Origin: Patescibacteria group bacterium | GTDB lineage: Bacteria > Patescibacteriota > Gracilibacteria > Peribacterales > Peribacteraceae | Length of the DNA stretch: 20,852 nt | Direction: 5' to 3' | NCBI GenBank assembly: GCA_018818235.1 | Contig: JAHISE010000086.1 | Location: forward strand, 1 to 20,852 | Part shown: positions 19,196-20,852 of the stretch, piece after piece | Position numbering within the stretch: position 1 is the first letter of the stretch | Layout: each line of letters opens with the position of its first letter | Notes under the pieces: model-generated | Seen by the model: only the letters and a program-made list of their open reading frames with translations | Database searches by the model: none | Told to the model about the DNA's origin: nothing | Position numbers and translations under genes: made by a program

Positions 19196-20852
19196 ATGAA
19201 ACGCAGTGTACTACAACGGCTAATGGTTGTCGCTGCTGTAGCGGGAATTGCAGTGTTTGTTCGCACTTCCTTTGCCGCACAGCAGGTTACAAAAGTTAAT
19301 CTGACACTGAATAAAGGTTCATTCTTCGAAGTAATTCTGCAAAACTCAGTTCAAAATCCACTATACAGCTGGGTGCTTTCCAAAGACGGAACCTTTATTG
19401 AGGCAAAAAGAGCTCCTATTTTTAGAACGCGTTTGATAGAACAAGGTACTTATCAACTTAATACGGAAATTTCCACAGCAAAGGAAGGGGTGATACACAG
19501 AAGTGTCATTACAATTCAAGTTCCTATCAAAAACGTAAGTACTGCATCTAGCTCTGAAAACTCTTCATTAGTATACACCATTCCGAAGATTGATTCCAAT
19601 GGAAGAATTGTAATAGCTGCCCAGAGCCCTCTTGTAACACTTACTCCGGTGTACCGTAATACGAAATTGCTATCTTTGGATATGGATGCACAGGCAGATA
19701 AGAATAAAGATGGAAATGTAATCAATGACAATGATGCGGATGGAACCTTCTTTTCTTCTCAGGGAACCCCATTAAGCGTTCTGATAACAGAACCAGATAA
19801 AACTCATTCCTTTACACTTTCATCTGCCGGAAAAATTCAGAATCTTAGGATCGTAGACAGTAAAACTGCACAAGCGGAGGATGCACTGGCAAACAAAAAA
19901 ACGGAGATAAATGCCGAAGATCAGAATAATGGTAGCTTTGTATTCAGTATAGATTTTAAAAATGGAGAACCAAATGTTCCTACGGTTGCAAACTGGAATT
20001 TTGGAGATGGCAGCTCCAGTATGTTGGATAACCCGATTCACAAATACTCACAGACAGGAAGCTACAATGTTTCGGTTCAGGTTTTTGACATATCAAACGG
20101 AAACAAAATTGAGGAAGCCAAAAAAACAATCAGAGTAACAAAAACTACGGCGCCACAGGTAATACCGGACTCACCTGATACGGATGATGATAAAGAAGGA
20201 TCATCTATTTTTGGATTGATACTTAAAATTATCATAGTAGCATTTATCGCCATAGCAATTGGCATGTTGATTATCTTTATTATTTCCAAGTTACGAAAGG
20301 GAAGCTCGTTACAGGAAAAACTTGAATCAGCGGAGCAGAAGTTGATGGGTGACAAAAAAGATGGAATTGAAGTTGAGCCTATGCCTATGGAGATTGTGGA
20401 GGAAGAGATTAAAGAACCTAAGGAGAAAAAAGATGTATCTTCGCCTTCGGCCAGAGGTGCAAAGGAAAGTAAAGAGGAAGTAGTGCAGGAACAATTGCCT
20501 GATAAGAAAGATATTATAGATGCAGAGCCTATAGAGGAGCCTCCACCTATTGCTGCTGAGCCAAAGCCTGAGCCTATTAAAGAACCTGCAAAACCAAAAC
20601 CGGCTCCTCAGCCAACGCCAAAAGTTGATGAAGGACCACCTCCATCACAGCAAGGAGGACCTATTCCTTCGTGGCTTCAACCTTCGTCCGCCCCGGCGGA
20701 TCTACGGTCGACAGGTCAACCTTCGTCCGCCCCGGCGGATCTACGGTCGACAGGTCAACCTTCGTCCGCCCCGGCGGATCTACGGTCGACAGGTCAACCT
20801 TCGTCCGCCCCGGCGGATCTACGGTCGACAGGTCAACCTTCGTCAGAGACTA
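19196..20852 (+). CDS. Membrane-anchored PKD-domain protein, 3' end beyond the window
   Basis: The frame is open for 552 codons to the window edge. Order: signal peptide (about 8-27, ending SFAA); a beta-rich extracellular region (30-240) with a calcium-loop-like DKNKDGNVINDNDADG around 172-187; a PKD domain (about 246-314) with WNFGDG (267-272) and HKYSQTGSYNVSV; a Thr/Asp-rich hinge; one transmembrane helix (about 338-360); and a cytoplasmic tail rich in Lys, Glu and Pro with many PEP/EEP words. From codon 495 the tail carries four identical 13-residue repeats encoded by a GC-rich 39-bp unit. It follows the second pilin gene by 28 bases. Extracellular binding domains with a cytoplasmic charged tail would suit a surface-machine scaffold. 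The start ATG has no Shine-Dalgarno and likely depends on the operon. Confidence 0.8.
   Translation, partial: MKRSVLQRLMVVAAVAGIAVFVRTSFAAQQVTKVNLTLNKGSFFEVILQNSVQNPLYSWVLSKDGTFIEAKRAPIFRTRLIEQGTYQLNTEISTAKEGVIHRSVITIQVPIKNVSTASSSENSSLVYTIPKIDSNGRIVIAAQSPLVTLTPVYRNTKLLSLDMDAQADKNKDGNVINDNDADGTFFSSQGTPLSVLITEPDKTHSFTLSSAGKIQNLRIVDSKTAQAEDALANKKTEINAEDQNNGSFVFSIDFKNGEPNVPTVANWNFGDGSSSMLDNPIHKYSQTGSYNVSVQVFDISNGNKIEEAKKTIRVTKTTAPQVIPDSPDTDDDKEGSSIFGLILKIIIVAFIAIAIGMLIIFIISKLRKGSSLQEKLESAEQKLMGDKKDGIEVEPMPMEIVEEEIKEPKEKKDVSSPSARGAKESKEEVVQEQLPDKKDIIDAEPIEEPPPIAAEPKPEPIKEPAKPKPAPQPTPKVDEGPPPSQQGGPIPSWLQPSSAPADLRSTGQPSSAPADLRSTGQPSSAPADLRSTGQPSSAPADLRSTGQPSSET
20678..20844 (+). repeat. 39-bp coding minisatellite, four full copies and a partial fifth
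   Basis: The units start at 20678, 20717, 20756, 20795 and 20834 (partial, 11 bases). The four full units are identical. Each encodes QPSSAPADLRSTG. Each carries TCCGCC-CC-GGCGGA, a 14-base hairpin, flanked by CCTTCG and TCTACGG, which extend it imperfectly. By count 26 of 39 bases are G or C, far above the surroundings. The unit resembles CCGCC...GGCGGA-type dispersed palindromes of other genomes (recollection). Confidence 0.85.

Noticed and set aside
20678..20844. CRISPR-like repeats at the window end
   Set aside because: The 39-bp units are directly contiguous without spacers and stay in frame within a coding sequence.

Overview
The window is AT-rich bacterial DNA read with the standard code: several genes end cleanly on TGA and all others on TAA or TAG. 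It most resembles a Candidate Phyla Radiation (Patescibacteria-type) genome. The reasons are two very small two-helix pilin-like proteins of the T4SS_pilin type, a TraD/TraG-like ATPase with a long N-terminal region, a leucyl-tRNA synthetase with an unusual editing pocket, almost no Shine-Dalgarno sequences, and a high density of palindromic intergenic repeats. This is inference; no rRNA or other phylogenetic marker beyond leuS and der is present.

Layout. 1-381 is gene-free and holds hairpin repeats. 382-3301 (minus strand) is a compact ketosynthase III / acyl carrier protein / ketosynthase III group, unexpected in a lineage that usually lacks fatty-acid synthesis. 3355-5778 (minus) is leuS. 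5936-7276 (plus) is der, preceded by a diverged copy of its own start. 7362-8222 (minus) holds a LOG/SLOG-type protein and a tiny exported protein. 8494-9330 (plus) is an EamA-type transporter. 9432-10913 (minus) holds mltG and ybaB. 11116-13722 (minus) is the TraD-like ATPase, followed by a diverged copy of its own 3' end. 14143-16766 (minus) holds two secreted wall proteins, one RlpA-like and one with a 3D domain plus three peptidoglycan-binding repeats. 17193-17558 and 18802-19167 (plus) are two related pilin-like proteins with an M24 peptidase between them on the other strand. 19196 to the window end (plus) is a membrane-anchored PKD protein, cut by the window edge, whose tail contains a 39-bp coding minisatellite.

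Themes. The ATPase, the two pilin-like proteins, the PKD protein and three peptidoglycan-active proteins look like parts of a cell-surface secretion, conjugation or DNA-uptake machine plus wall remodelling. Many genes have a -10 box, often of the form TG-n-TAnnnT, only 6-11 bases before the start codon and no Shine-Dalgarno, which suggests leaderless or near-leaderless mRNAs. Nearly every spacer holds an inverted repeat, several with arms built from 7-8-bp microrepeats. The most unusual observation is that the 5' end of der and the 3' end of the TraD-like gene are each duplicated across a short element beginning ACCCTTCGACTC. The two copies encode almost the same peptide with mostly synonymous differences, which points to recombination between diverged strains, not to simple target duplication.
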